64,000 bases of DNA from Petunia secreta (lineage: Eukaryota > Streptophyta > Magnoliopsida > Solanales > Solanaceae): positions 62,001 to 126,000 of the forward strand of contig JARKIP010000199.1 in NCBI GenBank assembly GCA_029990175.1, written 5' to 3'. Numbering within the stretch: the first letter of the stretch is position 1; every line of letters starts with the position of its first letter. A model generated the notes under the pieces. That model had not been told where the DNA came from. It searched no databases and was given only the letters and a program-made list of their open reading frames with translations. A program made the position numbers and the translations under genes. Shown here piece by piece: positions 63,812-64,000 of the stretch.

Positions 63812-64000
63812 AGGATGTATTTCTGATTGTCGACATGTTCAGGATATCTATATGTTCTGTCTACCTTATATCCCTGGCTGTTTATGATTCCATATGTGTT
63901 TTCAGTTATTATTTGGCTTTGCCTGTTTATAGTTCAAATAAGATGGATTTAGTTTATCTATTTTCTTCTCCCTGGCTAGCTATCCTATTCTTTGAGGTGG

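Larger units (their letters stand above)
48552..64000 (+). mobile_element. Long-LTR Ty3/gypsy element, coding-poor, runs off the right edge
   Basis: LTR 48552-51116 (2565 bp), tRNA-iMet PBS at 51119-51130, interior 51131-51677 and 59171-61807 (about 3.2 kb once the nested chromovirus is removed), polypurine tract at 61797-61807, and second LTR from 61808. The interior has gag remnants and no recognisable reverse transcriptase or integrase. It is inserted in the leader of chromovirus copy B. The expected TSD GTTTT (48547-48551) can only be checked beyond the window. Confidence 0.85.
61808..64000 (+). repeat. 3' LTR of the long-LTR element (incomplete)
   Basis: Aligns with 48552 to about 50645. 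By eye about 95% identical at the start. It has five 57 bp units against four and a 36 bp insertion near 63855. Confidence 0.9.

Overview
This 64 kb window is nuclear DNA of a flowering plant, most likely a eudicot of the nightshade family (Solanaceae). The evidence is the element families: Ty3/gypsy LTRs opening TGTCACGACCC, chromoviruses primed by initiator Met tRNA, Athila/Tat-type elements primed by tRNA-Asp, an L1-type LINE with an RNase H domain, and a captured NAC gene piece with plant-type introns. Assignment to the family is inference; no single-copy host gene, rRNA or tRNA gene was found. Nearly every base belongs to a mobile element, and most elements sit inside others. Target-site duplications (TSDs) read at the borders set the order of insertion.

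Left block (1-13813). A minus-strand long-LTR gypsy element enters from the left edge: open gag at 1-580, PBS at 777-788 and LTR at 792-3324. At the outer edge of that LTR lies a CACTA-like DNA transposon (3326-13806) carrying two exons of a NAP-type NAC transcription factor gene. An 8.45 kb plus-strand Athila/Tat-type element (3541-11990, TSD CATAG) is nested in the transposon. It has gag and protease remnants only and no reverse transcriptase or integrase.

Middle block (13814-37723). After about 1.2 kb without a recognised feature comes a non-autonomous minus-strand Athila/Tat-type element (left LTR 15004-16637; PBS 37450-37467; right LTR from 37473). Two elements split it. One is a plus-strand LTR element reduced to two LTRs and about 340 bp (19591-30299, TSD GCATA), whose left LTR is in turn split by a 7.7 kb L1 LINE (20671-28391, 15 bp TSD). 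The other is a decayed minus-strand chromovirus (30663-36984, TSD AGCTC).

Right block (37724-64000). Two related chromovirus copies are joined tail to tail inside the integrase gene and form a near-palindrome with 4.7 kb arms (39012-43747 and 43752-48551). The right arm is cut in its leader by a long-LTR gypsy element (48552 to beyond 64000; LTRs 48552-51116 and 61808 onward). Inside that element sits the most complete one in the window, a 7.5 kb chromovirus (51678-59170, TSD TTAGC). Its polyprotein runs about 200 bp into its own 3' LTR, as in CRM-type elements.

No element looks fully autonomous. The notable signals are the gene-carrying transposon, the large palindrome (a possible hairpin-RNA source against the nearby intact relative), a conserved splice-acceptor-like site just before gag in all four chromovirus copies, and GC-rich tandem stem-loop modules in the LTRs or leaders of unrelated elements.
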